A stretch of 64,000 nucleotides of DNA from Ailanthus altissimus (GCA_946807835.1 OX327699.1:21068014-21132013); one strand, 5' to 3'. Numbered from the stretch's first letter, positions 47,364-60,311 are shown. Numbers and translations: made by a program. The notes: a model not told the origin generated them from the letters alone.

Positions 47364-50300
47364 TATCAACGAATTCGCGATGATAAACGATCACGGTTCT
47401 ATGAAAATAAAATATTTCCCGGGAAAATCGGGGAGCTTTTCTTTAACTTTTTTTCCGGGAAAAAGAAACGCATTTAGAGTAAGAACCAAGCTTATATAAG
47501 GAAAATCCGTCTTTTCATTTTAATTATATCTTTCGGAGATGAGCATTCAAAATATTTTTTTTTATCAAAAAAAGAAAATAAAATTTGAGGAAAAACTAAA
47601 GTGACATGGAGTCCAGAGTGGCAGGATGGCAAAAGTGAGAGACACTTGGGTTGATTTATAATTAGAGCTTCCGTACACGTGGCCTGAAAGCATCGATTAG
47701 AAAAGGAAGTGTTATGCATGAACTATCTGCACGTCTTAAGTTTCTTAAATTGATGCTTCAACGTTGCTTTCCGGCTTGAAATCATTGTTCTGTTCATTAA
47801 ATATAAATTCTAGTAATTTCTCTGATTGCCGCATGGAAAATCATATAATTTCTTTGCCTCTTAAACGCAGTAACTTAAATGACATTGTGATTGGGGTTCA
47901 ATCTATTTTGCATAGGAAGGCAGGGACCCCCACTCTAGAAGATTTGACTAAAGATGATGTTTGTTTATAAGATTAGATTGTAAAGTTTTAATTTCCATCC
48001 AATACAATTTCAATCGAAGTGAAATTTAGTCCTAACGGAATGTCATCTACGGAGTCTATCTTGGGGTACTTATTTTTTTTTCTTAAAAAAATTCATACCA
48101 TTTCATATTTATATGTATATATAATTAAAAAAAAATTAAATAAACACTTCAAACGCACTATAATTACAGCTCAATTACGAATTTACGGAGATAAAACCAA
48201 AGTAAATTAAGAAACAAGATAAAGTTAATGCATTATAATTATTGTTTGATTAGGCTTTTTAAGTAGAGCAATTTACATATAATTTTTTAAAGTATAATTT
48301 TTATAAGCATAATTTTTAAGAAAAAAAAGTCATTAATTATTTGATTATTAATTCAAAAAATTAACTTGAAGTAGTCATTTAGTTGTACAGTATTAAAAAT
48401 ATTCGTTTATTATTAAATTATCAAAAATAATATAAAATATAAAATAAAATAAATTATTATATTTAGTATAAAATTAAAAATAAAATAAACACTACGTACC
48501 TATAATAAAAAAATAGTAAGATCTTATAAAAATATAATATTTACAAATATATAGAGATATAATGACTTTTAACAAAATTTTAAAAATATATTATTTGAAT
48601 ATAATTTTTTTAAGAGTTTGCTATGAAATTAATAAAATAATATTATGATATGTGTGTCGTAAATATAAAAATAACTTAAAAATATATAAGATTATAAGTA
48701 GAGAGAAAATTCTCATCCAATTGCAACTAAACTTTATCAAAATATTTTAAAATAGTTTATAGTGTTATAACAAAACAAAAAACTCTTTTTAATTAATAAA
48801 GAAACCCAATTAAATATGTACTTAATTGAATTTTTTAAATAAACTTTTAACGGTAGATCTTTTATAAATAAGCTTTTAACATTAAATCTTTTACGGGTAG
48901 AGCTTTTGATAAAAATTTGTTGATTGTTTGATTGTCAAGTATTTTTTTTAATATAATGGATTGTTTAGTTATACAATATAAAAAGAGTTTTATTTAATTA
49001 AATAATTAAAATGACATAAATAAAAAATGACAGATAAATAAATATTTAGTATAATTATTGTTGAAAAAAATAAATAAATAAAGTTATACAATATGAAACC
49101 GAGAGCGTAAGGCTAGTGAACAATATTACTATACATAACAAACAATTCAAATAATTTATCATTTTTAAAAAATATTTTAAAAAATAATATTATAGATAAT
49201 AAAAAAAATTTGGTGGAGAGTACATTTACATTATAGATGTGACCAATTCAACTATTATATTAAATATAGTTGAATAAGATTTTATTTTTTTTAAAATAAC
49301 ATTATAAAAATAAAAAAATAAAAGTAATATTAAAAAAATATATAAAGTAAATTTGACATTGCAAATATTTTGAAAAAACTAAAAAGTTAAAATTTGAGCT
49401 TTTGTTAGTAAAAAAAATATTTTTTAATTTATAAAACTCTTCTTCAAATTCAACAAAACATTGTAAAAAAAATAATAATAAAAAATTTACCATTAAAAAA
49501 AGTAATAGTACTAAAAAGCCCAACACGATTATATTTTTAACTTATTATTGAATATAATTTAGTTTATTTAGTCATTTGAAGATATTTGTTTTTTTTTTAA
49601 TTTAATGAGAATTTTAAATCAATTTTAACTAATTTAAAAATATTATATATATATATATATATAACTTTTGGTCGAAAAGAAAAAAGTATAAGATTAATTT
49701 TCTTCTAAAAAAATATCCTTATATATTACATTTTTAATCACGTAAAATTATCTCTTTTATTTTTTATCAAATAACCATAACATAAAATACGTTTTCATTA
49801 TTTTGACAAATTTTACATACTTACAATTAAAAAAAAAAATCTAAATAACAACATCCTAAATAAACTGCATTATAAAAATACAAAGCATAAATATATAAAT
49901 ATTAGTTTTTAACTGCTTTTTAATTAAAAAAAAAATTAACACGTATATTCGTATTTTATTTCTCAAAAAAAATATTTGTATATAAAAAAATACAAAATAA
50001 GTTATTTGTTTTAATTAAAATTTAATTAAAAAAAAACAAACAAACAAAGATTTGAGTAAAATATAGGGCACATGTGATTAAAATATATATTGACGGTAGA
50101 ATTGCTATGCAGAGATTTGAGTAAAACAAAGTGACTCACTTATGGAATAAAAAATGGGTCATTTGTCAAAAGTTAAGAACAGCAAGCTAAGGAGAATATA
50201 ACACGATGAACTCCGGAGGCACAGCAAATACCATATTTCATGTCAAAAGTGACTTCTGCCACATTTATGTTCCAAACGCAGAAGAAAACAATAACGCTTT

Positions 50301-50579
50301 GCCAGGCCTCAGGTTCAATGAACGTTTTCTCTCCTAAACACAACCATTGGCAACTGCTGCTAGTTCATGACTTGAAATCTTTAGCAGTGGAACTCAGCAT
50401 TTACTAAATTGTCAGGAATCCTTTGGACAATTTTAGCGGTCTACAGGCAACGGTTTACAGTTCCATGATATCTGAACCTCAAATACATAATTTCATACTT
50501 GACACGAAAGAGAATATTCATACGTACACGCAGAAATGAGATCTACTGACAAAAAGTCCATTGCACTGAAATTCCAACC
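47364..50579. other. AT-rich intergenic region
   Basis: The left end holds the ARIADNE promoter, the right end (about 50200-50579) the 3' untranslated region of RPS9. At 47764-47970 there is a short plus-strand open frame ending VGVQSILHRKAGTPTLEDLT-like sequence, which I do not recognise and cannot support as a gene. The rest is extremely AT-rich. Confidence 0.5.
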
Positions 50580-52507
50580 TCAACGTTTGGAAAATTGTGG
50601 GGCTTTGCGTGCTTTTTTGAGTCCAGCTTTCTTCCTTTCTACTACTCTGGAATCCCTGGTAAGAAGCCCTTCCTTTCTTAGAGGGCTTCTATGATCTTCA
50701 CTCACCTTCAGCAGTGCACGGGCAATGCCTAGCGATATTGCCTGAGCTTGACCAGAGAGGCCACCACCATGAGCCTTCACAAATACATCATAGCTAGTTT
50801 CATAACCCAATGTCACCAATGGGACTTTTATATACTGTAGCCACAATGGATTGCCTTGAAGATATTCCTACACAGTATTGAGAGAAGTAAATCAGAAAGT
50901 ATCTATAGAAAATCAACAAAACTACTCAGCAAAGCAATTTACAGAGTCAGGGATCTTCAGACACATAACACTGAGATAGCCAATGCAATCCTCAAGCTGA
51001 AAATGTGACCCCGATCTTTGTTTTCATTTCATTTAATTATAAAGGCTTACTGCCACAAAAGAGTTGCTTCGTCTTGCATGAGCAAAGCAAAAGCAAAAAC
51101 TCATCAACATGTAACAAAAGAAAATACAGCAACTGAAAATAGCGACTCTTTCATGATATGGGGACAGAAATTGAACCATCAGAGATGTATCTGATGATCA
51201 TTGCAGTTAGCCACGTGGAGCTTCAAGCAAAAGTACCAAGCACTTAATGAGGCATTGTCATCAGATCTAATGGGCCTGCATTTCAGCGGAGAAACTTTTT
51301 TAGAATAGACATGAAGTCGTTCATGAAATTTATAGTTTCTAACCATTTGGTGAAGTGTTGAACTGGCCTAGGTCTACAACCATGGCTTCTATTAACGGCA
51401 AATTTGGAACTAGTTCAAGTAAGCCATTTTGAATAAACAAATCCCAGTCCCTTCAATGGCGTTGAACAATCCTTAACTTTGCTGAAAAAGTGCCATCTTT
51501 GGTGGGAACCAGAATTAAAAGGTATCCAAACAAAAATCTTTTTAGTCCAAGCTATTATCCTACCTTAGCTTGAGCTTACTGAAGATGAGTGCACAAAATC
51601 CAGCAAGCGAAGGCACAGGGTGCAGTCTATGACCCAAATCCAGTGTAGCTTTAACAAGTTCCGTATAATAAATAATTGACTACGCACTTGTAGTATACAG
51701 CACCAGATGTCCCAAGCCAACCAAAAACCGTTCAAGGTTTATATTTGGAATCTGACTTTCAAGATATCACTGGCTCCATAACGGATAGTAAACAATTGCT
51801 CATATCTTTGAGCTTGTAAATGCTTTCAGGCAAGCGCTAGTTGGACCACCAATGCAGGATTTTTCATATTCACGTGCTGCCTATGGCGCACACAGAGCCC
51901 TTTCTCCTCCATATCAACATATAAATTGCGGAGAAATTTAAGAAAAGAAAATTCCTAAACCATCCCAGAAAATAAAAAGAAATTACAAATTCTTTTCCTG
52001 ATATGAATTTGCTAATTTTATCTGACAAACGATGGATAATTCAAAATATATAGAAAGCGCATAATTTTTAGAAATTACTTGTTAAATTTCACTCTGTCAG
52101 ACAAAACTTACACGCACTTCCAAAAATGAAGTTGCAAAGATATAAAAAAGAAAGAGAAGGAGAACCTTGGCATCGCGGTAGTTGATGATGAATTTGCCGG
52201 TGCCTTCTTGGAGGACGACACGAGCAATGGCGCATTTCCTGCGGCCAGTGCCGATTATAGTTTGTGCCGCAAAACCACCTGGAAGCCGCGATTTCACGTA
52301 CTTCTTGAGGTCCGCTGTCTCCACGTCAGTTGGCGCAGCTACTGTGGCGGATACGACCAGTTTATGGGTTTTAATAATTGGCGAAATGGATACGGATTTG
52401 TAATTGGAGCGGTGAAATGAGACGGAGGTGTTTGGTTTCCGGGAAATTTGGGAGGAAAATGAAATCGAAGTGAAAGAGGATGTGAGAGAGGATATTGAGA
52501 GTGCCAT
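50580..52507 (-). CDS. RPS9: Plastid 30S ribosomal protein S9 (uS9c)
   Basis: uS9 sits in the head of the small ribosomal subunit, with its C-terminal tail reaching the P-site tRNA. Here it is the nuclear-encoded chloroplast form. Two exons, 52507-52166 and 50867-50580, join in phase 0 around a 1.3-kb intron to give 209 residues. Residues 1 to about 50 form a Ser-rich, acidic-poor transit peptide ([19 protein letters not shown]). The mature part has [20 protein letters not shown], then [20 protein letters not shown] and LGIARALL, and ends RKAPQFSKR, the invariant uS9 basic tail. The length is close to that I recall for the Arabidopsis protein. It appears functional. Confidence 0.95.
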
Positions 52508-53389
52508 TTCTTTGTAACGTGCGCTTGCAGGAATTTTGGATAAATAAACGATGTTGTTTTGCTAGTGCAGGGGCTTTGAGCGGATGGGATTGGGATCAGG
52601 AAGAGATGTTGCTGACAGTAAACGCCGTCGTTTGAAGGAGAGAGTAAACGACAGAAGGTGCTGTCGTTTGGATCGATAAGCAGTCGAAATGAGTTGCCGT
52701 TTTGGGACTCCACTGTTCAGAAGGAGCTCCTACCATTATTATTTTGTATCACAGATGGTCTTCCGATCTAATCTAATTTCATTTTTTGACATATGTATTA
52801 TATTAATTGTGTATAATAAAAAAATTATTTTATGTTTATTTTATTTTTTATTAATTATTAATTTTATAAAAATAAAATATTAGATAAAAAAATCAGATTA
52901 GAAGAGAATTTTAGCTAAAATAACCTGAGTTCATAATTAAGTTGTTTATAAAAATTGGTGTATAAATTCAATTTGTTGGGTAGAAATTAGGAATGTGTGT
53001 GCGATCCACGATAAAGAGATCCGCATAAATTGTTTAACTTTGAATTGGGAGGAAGAAAGGAGGAGGAGGAGGAGGAGGAGGGGGCGGCTGACTTTAATGG
53101 TAAAGCCTTGAAATTCAATTAACTACTTTCCCTTCTTTGTTTTGCGATTACGATTGAATTTTTTTGCGGATAAGTTTGGTGAAATTTTCGAAATCTGAAA
53201 CACATTTAACGTTGAGGATTAAAGCTTGTTCAATGCATGGGACCTTGATTTCATTTTGCTGAACACATACGTTTACTCGTCTACCGTGCAGATGCAGAGC
53301 ACTTGGTGGCCTTGGCACATGTAATTCCACTTTCCAAATAAGGGAGAGAGACTCAAAGTAAAAACATGACTAGGGCCAAATTTTAGAAA
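52508..53389. other. RPS9 promoter side and intergenic DNA
   Basis: The left part is upstream of RPS9 and should hold its promoter. A purine-rich (GGA)n run lies at about 53055-53085. No gene was recognised. Confidence 0.5.
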
Positions 53390-53489
53390 TGTTTGGTTCG
53401 TCTATTGAGGCAAAACTTTGAGTCCAAAACGTTGGGAATCATTTTTAGGAGAAATATTTTTAGAGAAAAAGAGTAACGGACCTTTTTAG

Positions 53490-53845
53490 TTTGATTTAAC
53501 TGTTTAAAATATTTATTTATTTTTAAAAATATTTTAAAGAACTCTATTCATTAGTATTTTTTTTTATTTTTTTGACAAATATTTTTTTAATAGTTTAAAA
53601 TTACGAGTTTACCCCTATATCATTACACGTGTATTTAAAAGAATATTTAATTAATTAAAAAGTTAATTTTATCTTTATTTATTTACAAAAAATTAAAAAT
53701 ACCCTCATTTCCTTCTTCAATCTCTATTCTTCTCTCTCTCAAAAACAAAAAAAAAAAACTTTCTTCTCTCTCTTTTCTTTTCATTCTATAGTGAATCTTA
53801 ACTTATCTATATGCTCATTGATATCTATAGAATGCTTCTATTTCT
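53490..53845 (+). repeat. Left inverted repeat of the candidate element
   Basis: This is the left arm. It is AT-rich with a pyrimidine-rich inner part (TTCTTCTCTCTCTTTTC) and pairs with the right arm at about 55090-55400 with roughly 80-90 percent identity by eye in the core. Confidence 0.7.
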
Positions 53846-54400
53846 CTCTAACCATATCATAATCAAGAGTGAAGAACTTCTTGTCAAAAGTTCTTACTTT
53901 TGTAGCTTTTATTTTTTAACAATATGTGGTGGGGTATGATTGTTAAAATTTATGATTATTGGGTGTCAAATGTGTTTTAGAGCTTGTAGAATGACCGAGG
54001 ATGACCAAAGACTAGAAGTTTCAGGCTGGTTTTTATGGGTTAATTGGCGGTCAGCCAGGAAAATTTATGGGTTAGTGTTTGAAAGGGTATAAGGATAGAA
54101 GGGGTATGCTTCATGTTTCTTATTGAGCAGTAAAATCCAAGTTTAACAAGGTTGTACCCAAGAGAAGTAACTCGTGTTTCTGGGGGACTTTGGTTCCCAT
54201 AATTTAATTTTAGTGGAGGCAAGTGTTGGGGCATTTAATGTAAAGCTTTTACTTTTATAGGATCTTTTACCCTGAGCCTCAAAGTTGGAGATGTTTGCAT
54301 CTATTAAATGGTGAAGAAAAGTTACATAGATTTACTTTATTTGAAAAAAAAAAATCATACTCACTTGTTACTAATTTCTTATATTTCCCTTTTCAAGAAG

Positions 54401-54983
54401 TGCACCTCCTGCAATACCTACCCAGCAACCGAAGAAAAGGCGAAGAAAAGATTTGGCAAAGGCACAAGGTGAGAGTGATGATAGTCATGTGACAAATAAA
54501 CATGTAAAATTGACTCAAACAACCATTGGAAAGTCAACGCCATTAGTCGAGAAAAACTTTCCTACTCAAAATACGACAGTGAAGACTTTACATTATGACG
54601 ATGTGAGATCTCAGAATCAATTAAATGCTTCTGGAATCGCTTCTATGAAGAAATTTGCTGACAATAAAATGATGTGGGATACTTCATCTCTTGAAGTTTC
54701 AAATGGGGATGCTTCCGTATCTCTAGCAAAGGAAAAGGATACCGAAAGGCTGAAACAAGGAGTTGTCTAGTCAAAGAATGTCAATAGTAAACTGGAAGAC
54801 ATCAGTGGACCTTCACAACAGAAATACCATGATCAAAGTGCTCATGCACAATCCAAATCCCAGTCTGGAAAACCACTGCATAACGTTGATGAGTTGGAAT
54901 CTGTTCGACAAAGAGAAAAAAATGCCAGTCATGTACTGTTGAAGTTCAATGTTTCTGAGGGCAAGTATCCCGTGGAAATAATG
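54401..54983 (+). pseudogene. Captured ubinuclein-like exon fragment
   Basis: One exon-like frame starts after an acceptor-like TTTTCAAGAAG and ends at ATG|GTAAGT (54983/54984), a good donor. It reads APPAIPTQQPKKRRRKDLAK, then 'GESDDSHVTNKHVK', 'IASMKKFADNKMMWD', and 'DQSAHAQSKSQSGKPLHNVD'. From memory this resembles the middle of plant ubinuclein (UBN1/2, HIRA-complex partner, 'wound-responsive') proteins; this identity is moderate only. One in-frame TAG interrupts it at 54768-54770. The rest of the frame, 194 codons, is open. Because splice borders are kept, it was copied at the DNA level. It lacks the neighbouring exons and is not a functional gene. Confidence 0.55.
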
Positions 54984-55089
54984 GTAAGTACTTTTTTTAA
55001 TATGTGAAATATTCCATAAATTGGAAGAAAAAATCATAAATCATAAAAACAGATGTCACATTAATGATCAGTCGAAAGACAGAATTGAC

Positions 55090-55400
55090 ATAGAGAAATA
55101 AGAAAAGCAAAAACATCAATGCTCAAAAAGTAGCTTCTGCGACTATTAGATGATGGATGATGAATAAGATGAGGAATGGAAAGAATTGAGAGAGAAGAAA
55201 GTTTTTTTTTTGGAGAGAGAAGAATAGAGATCGAAGGAGTTGATTGTATTTTTAATTTTTTGTAAATAAATAAAGATAACATAGATTTTTTTAATTAATT
55301 AATTAATTTTTAAAGGGGCAAAATCGTAATGTTAAATTGTTAAAAAAATAAAAAATATTAACGAACAAGATCTTTAAAATATTTTAGACTTAAATTAAAA
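55090..55400 (-). repeat. Right inverted repeat of the candidate element
   Basis: This is the right arm of the inverted repeat pair described for 53390-55445, in reverse complement to the left arm. A purine-rich core (GGAGAGAGAAGAATAGAGAT) mirrors the pyrimidine-rich core on the left. Confidence 0.7.
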
Positions 55401-56032
55401 GTATATCAATACGTCTCCCATATTTTTAACATCTTTAAAACACACGCACAACGAGATTTTAAGTTGATCCCATGCAACTGCAGGGGATAAAACCAAACTT
55501 GTTAGTTGTTCAAAAGTTGATTGGATATTCAATTTCATTTTAATGCCAGATATCAAAGACCTCCGATTTTAGAAAATTGCCTGGGAGGAGGGGCAGCTCT
55601 CGCTCAAGGCTACTTGAGACTTTAGGCAAAAATTATAACTAAGATCTTATTTGAATTTTTAGGTTTTTTTTTTTTGCATAGTTATTAATTAATTTTTCAT
55701 ATAAACAAATTACAAGCAAACAAACATTTTTTTCTTTTTATACAAATAATAACGCTAAAAACTAAGAACAGTTTGCAAAGAATAAAAAAAATTAGAGAGA
55801 TAATATAGTAGATAAAATAATTTGATTTTTGTATTTTTAAATTTTTTAAAGAAAAATCATATTCAATAAAATTTTTAAGTATGAAAAAATTCATATTCAA
55901 TCAATTGTATTTGATTTTTAAATTAGAAAAAAATTATTTAATAAATTTTAATTAAAAGAAGGTCTTTAAAGATGTTATGAAAAGAGAAAGTATTCGTATT
56001 TTTTAAGAAAAATAATAGTTATTGATAAAGTA

Positions 56033-56218
56033 TGAGTAAATTTTATTTATATTCAATTATCAAATGTACATTAATTTATTAAAAAAAAAAACTCTCCTGA
56101 GTTCTAATTATGAGTATAAATAGCTGTAATGTGCTATAATATATAGCTATAATAAACGGTAATAAGTTATAAAATTTGCACACTTGAAAATTTGTCATTG
56201 TGATTATAGATTTTAACA
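56033..56218 (-). repeat. 3' LTR of the Copia element
   Basis: On the minus strand it begins TGTTAAAATC at 56218, directly after the purine-rich tract, and ends CTTTATCA at 56033. This matches the 5' LTR end CTTTGTCA. At 186 bases it is short but complete. Similar words to the 5' copy include 'CTCTCCTGAGTTCTAATTAT' on the plus strand. Confidence 0.85.
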
Positions 56219-56232
56219 CTCTCCTTCAAGTT
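56219..56232 (-). other. Polypurine tract of the Copia element
   Basis: On the minus strand the purine-rich AACTTGAAGGAGAG stands next to the 3' LTR start. It is the expected primer for plus-strand synthesis of an LTR retrotransposon. Confidence 0.75.
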
Positions 56233-56781
56233 GGTGGGTGAATATTTTTCATTCTCAACTTACGAACAATAGAATAAAATACAAAACCACTTTACCCTTT
56301 AGTTAACACATCTATAAGTTGACATCTAATTAACACAAATGGACTATAAATTAGTCTATTATCTAACTTTTCCTTTATAAAATATCTATCATTTCTACAT
56401 GCTTGGTGCGGTCATGTTGCACAGAGTTGTATGCAATATTAATTGCTTATTTGTTATCACAATATAGCTTCATAGGTCATTCTCACACAATCTTCAAATC
56501 TTTCTAAATTATTTTTAATCATAAAAGCTCACAAACTCCTTTGCTATAGCTTTAAACTCACCTTCTGCACTTGACATTGCTACCACAATTTATTTATTGC
56601 TTCTCCATGTAACAAGATTACCTCAAAGGAATGTACAATAGCCTAAAGTTGATCTCCTGTTATCATTTGATCCAGCATAATCTGCATCTGTGTATGCTTC
56701 CACTATCAATTCATTCTATATTCTAAACAATACTCCATTTTCTGGAGTACCTTTTAAGTATTGTAGAAATCGATGTGTTAC

Positions 56782-57430
56782 TTAAAGGTGTACTTCTTTT
56801 GGGTTGTGCACTAATTGACTCACCACTTCTATAGTACAGGCTATGTCTGGTCTAGTGTGAGAAAGATATATTAGTTTGCTAACTAATTTTTGATAGGATT
56901 CTATATCCACCATTGCATCTTTTGGTACTTCACAAAGCTTGTAATTTGGTTCAATAGATGTCTCTACTAATTTACATCCTAGTTTTCTTGTCTCAGTTAA
57001 TAGGTTCAACACATACTTCTGTTGTGATATAAAAATCTCATGTTGAGAGCGAGCTACTTCAATACCGAGAAAGTATTTTAATCTGTCGAGTTCTTTAATC
57101 TCAAATTCTTGCAATAAACACTTTTTCAATATCTCAATTCCTTGCAAGTCATCTCTAGTTACCACTATATCATCCACATAGACTAATAGAGCTGCAACTT
57201 CCTCTAAAGCAGCATGTTTGATAAATAATGTATGATTACCTTGACTTTTTTGAAACCCAAAGCATTTGTTACTCTAGCAAATATGTCAAACCAAGCTCTA
57301 AGAGGTTGTTTTAAACCATATAAAGCCTTTTTTAACTTACACACCTTGTTCTTCTCTGACTCAAACCCTAGAGGTACTTCCGTATAGATTTATTCATCAA
57401 GACCACCATGTAGAAAGGTATTTTTCCGTC
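56782..57430 (-). pseudogene. Copia reverse transcriptase remnant
   Basis: The minus-strand sequence carries KKALYGLK (near 57310), then ALLVYVDDIVVT with the catalytic YVDD at 57180-57169. It continues with LKYFLGIEVARSQ, SHTRPDIA and VSQLVHNPKEVHL at the RT/RNase H border. Frameshifts and a stop separate the parts. It cannot make a full enzyme. Confidence 0.9.
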
Positions 57431-57631
57431 AAACTACTATAAACTCTAACCACGATTAACAGCTAAAGATAATAAGATTCTTATTGTATTCATTTTTGCA
57501 ACATGAGCAAATATTTCAAGATAATCTATCCCATAAATTTGAGTATACCTTTTTGCTACTAACCTTACCTTGTATCATTCAAGTGATCCATCTACTTTAT
57601 ATTTTATGGTGAAGACCCATTTATATCCCCA

Positions 57632-57928
57632 CTAACTTATTTCATAAAAAAGTTCCACCAAGTTCCATATTCTGTTCTTCTTAAGAGCATCCATTTCAAC
57701 CTTCATAACATTTTTCCACTCTTTACTAGCCAAAGTTTCAGAGACATTTTTTGGGATAGTAATAATGTTGAGGTGGATTAAAAATTTTTTATGACCACTA
57801 GACAGTTTTTCATAGGATACAAAGTGAGACAATAGATATACAAGCCATTGGGTACACTTTATAATCTCTTTTTCTAATTGTAATAGAAAGATCATCATTA
57901 TTAGCAACAACAGGCACATTACTATCAT
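57632..57928 (-). pseudogene. Copia integrase-RT linker remnant
   Basis: The motif set HFVSYEKLSSGHKKFL, IPKNVSETLASKEWKNVM and EMDALKKNRIWNLVEL is the usual entry into the Copia RT domain. It is followed by stops. Confidence 0.85.
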
Positions 57929-58274
57929 AATCTCCAGAGTTAGGAATTACCTCAATATTATTAGTACCAAAAAATTGGTTCTGAATCAAGAACTTGCATT
58001 GGTTGAACAAGAGGTTCTTTCCTTCTTGAATATACCTACAATGAGCATATAATACTTTGAATCTATTTATCATTTGCCATTTGACCAGAACTGCTTGGAT
58101 GTGACTAATTTAGTAAAGGATCAGAAATAGATGATGATTTATTTAGTAAGGGAACCAAAATTTGATTTTATGAGGATAAAGGGGATAAAAGATCAAGTAA
58201 AACAAATCGAAATCCTTATATTCTATAAATGTTGTCTCCCTCTGAAGATAAGATTTTGTAAAGTAATTTTTATT

Positions 58275-59182
58275 TTAAACGAATGTTACATCGATGGAGA
58301 TAAAGGATCGTTTTTTTAAAGGATGATAACACTCGTACCCTTTATGTGTAGAAGAATACCCAACAAAAATACACTTAAGAGCTCTTGGAGTAAGTTTTTC
58401 ACGATTATTTGAATGAATATGAACAAATGACATACACCGAAAGACCCTAGGAATCAAGTGATTTGTCATTTTGAAGTCAGGATAAAATTTCAAAAATAGT
58501 TACATGAAACTGTTATAATCAAGAACTTTAGAGGGTAATCTATTAATTAGATAGATATCGGTTAAAACAGCTTCCCTCTAGTAAATCTTCAAAATATTTT
58601 TTTGAAAAAAAAAGGCTCAAGTGAAAGTTAAAAGATGACAATTTTTTTTCTTTTTACCACTCTATTTTGTTGTGGTGTGTTGACACATGAAGACTCATGA
58701 ATGATTCATTTTTCTTTAAAGAATGGTGACAACACTTGATTAAAATATTCTCTAGCATTATTAGATCGAACTCTTTTTATCCCAACTCCAATTTGATTTT
58801 TTACCATATAGGAAAAAATTTAAAATGTGAAACTGACATCTGATTTTTATTTTAATAGACAAACCCATGACACTCGAGTACAATAGTCAGTAAATGAGAC
58901 AAACCAACGAACTCTATAGATATTATAAAAAGTAAAAAGTCCTCAAACATCACTGTAAATTAGAGTAAAAAGATTTAATGCTCTTGTATTATTTATTGGA
59001 AAGAAAGCATATTTATATTTTGCAAGTTCACAAACATCACAATGGAATATATTCAAATAAACTCCTTTAAATAAATCAGAAAATATTATTTTAAGAATAG
59101 TGAAAGAAAGAAGACCAAAACAAAAATGATAAAACCATATCTTATCTTTATTGACAAGAGAAGACTCAGAAAGCAGAGACAA
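58275..59182 (-). pseudogene. Copia integrase remnant
   Basis: In minus order there is a zinc-finger-like end HCDVCELAKYKYAFFPINNT (about 59040-58980), then broken integrase core, then RVFRCMSFVHIHSNNREKL and ALKCIFVGYSSTHKGYECYH (58450-58320), which is the conserved C-terminal part. Several stops and frameshifts are present between them. Confidence 0.85.
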
Positions 59183-59600
59183 TGAAACCAGATCCTTGTA
59201 CTATTTTGCCCATTTGGTTCCTCAAGAAAGTAAAGCTCATCCTTCTCCCTAACAAATGCAATCATCGTCCTTATTTTTTGGTCCTGAAATTTATAAAGTG
59301 CAGAAGAAAATGTTACAATACAATTAGAATTCTTTGTAAGCTTGTAAATTGAAACTAGATTGTTAGACAATTTTGGCATATATAGAACATTTTTTAAAAC
59401 AAAGTTCTGATTTATAAATATATCCCTTTAACCAGTAACTGTAACCAATGTTCCATCAGTAATAACAATTTTCTTATTATTGGGATAAGGACTTTAATAG
59501 ACGAACCCATAAGAATATTGAGTCATATGATCTGTAGCTCCAAAGTCTATTATCTAAGTTCCTTTTGTGATCGACACATTAAGCACAAAGGGCTGAAAAT
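59086..59600 (-). pseudogene. Copia protease and pre-integrase remnant
   Basis: The protease site reads IIDFGATDHMT at about 59552-59522. The canonical D-S/T-G has become D-F-G, which would abolish activity. Downstream MPKLSNNLVSIYKLTKNSNC is the usual pre-integrase segment. In-frame stops interrupt it. Confidence 0.8.
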
Positions 59601-60297
59601 TACTTAAAAAGCCAATAAGTAAGTACCTGCACCACCTGTAGGTTTCTCTAATGTCTTCATAAAATATCTCAATCTCTTTTTTATTGAACTCAAATCGCTC
59701 TTGAGATAATTCTTTTACACTTTTAAATTGTGTCGAGGTATGTATTTTGAGTATTTGAAGGCTTACCATGGAGTTTCCAACACCTTTCCCTGTTATGTCG
59801 CGGCTTAATTCAATAGGTACACTATAAATAGTCTTTATTAACTTCTCAAAGTCCTTCCAATAGCCCATTATTTCCTCCTTCTCCGCTAGAGCAAGTATTT
59901 GAATGTTGTTGATCTGATTTTATAGCTTTTGTAATTAAGTCTAAACCTTATGTCTGATTATAATCTTATTGATTGGTAGATTTTGAAGTCTCGGGCATGA
60001 TTTTAGACAAAAGTGGAAAGAAAAATTTGGTCGTGGGAAGACTAATTTTGAGGGAAAAAAAACTAGTTCTAAAAAATATGGCAAAGTAAGCCTTAAAAAG
60101 AATTAGAAGACTGAAAGAAAATGATAATTTAGGCCATAAAAAGAAAGAAAAAACTAATTTTATTTATAAATTTTAAGTGGCAAAGTAGGTCACAAATTTA
60201 GAATTAATAAAATGACCAAAAAAAAAAGAAACAAACTAAAACTTTTTCCATAAATTTTAAAATGGTAATGCAGGCCACAAGTTTAAAAATGATAAAA

Positions 60298-60311
60298 TGG
60301 CTCTGATACCA
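60298..60311 (-). other. Primer-binding site for initiator tRNA-Met
   Basis: On the minus strand TGGTATCAGAGCCA directly follows the 5' LTR end. It is the standard plant Copia primer-binding site complementary to the 3' end of initiator tRNA-Met. It fixes the orientation and inner LTR border of the element. Confidence 0.93.

Larger units (their letters stand above)
53390..55445. mobile_element. Candidate Pack-MULE-like element with captured exon
   Basis: Two long inverted repeats face each other: about 53490-53845 on the left and about 55090-55400 on the right. In the best part, 53665-53780 matches the reverse complement of about 55190-55285, including 'ATCTTTATTTATTTACAAAA', 'TCTCTATTCTTCTCTCTC' and 'AACTTTCTTCTCTCTC'. 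They enclose about 1.2 kb with a gene-exon fragment (listed separately) and no transposase. This is the layout of a non-autonomous Mutator-like element that has captured a gene fragment. The outer ends and a 9-base target duplication could not be fixed by eye, so the class is inference. Confidence 0.6.

Noticed and set aside
47364..47369. Upstream start of the ARIADNE protein at 47369
   Set aside because: It would start with TTG; ATG at 47363 gives the expected N-terminus.
47764..47970. 68-codon plus-strand frame as a gene
   Set aside because: No known domain recognised, no splice context or promoter, surrounded by AT-rich DNA; possibly retroelement debris but not supportable.
55061..55282. 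Short minus-strand frame rich in Ser/Leu
   Set aside because: It lies in the right inverted repeat arm and merely translates its pyrimidine-rich core.
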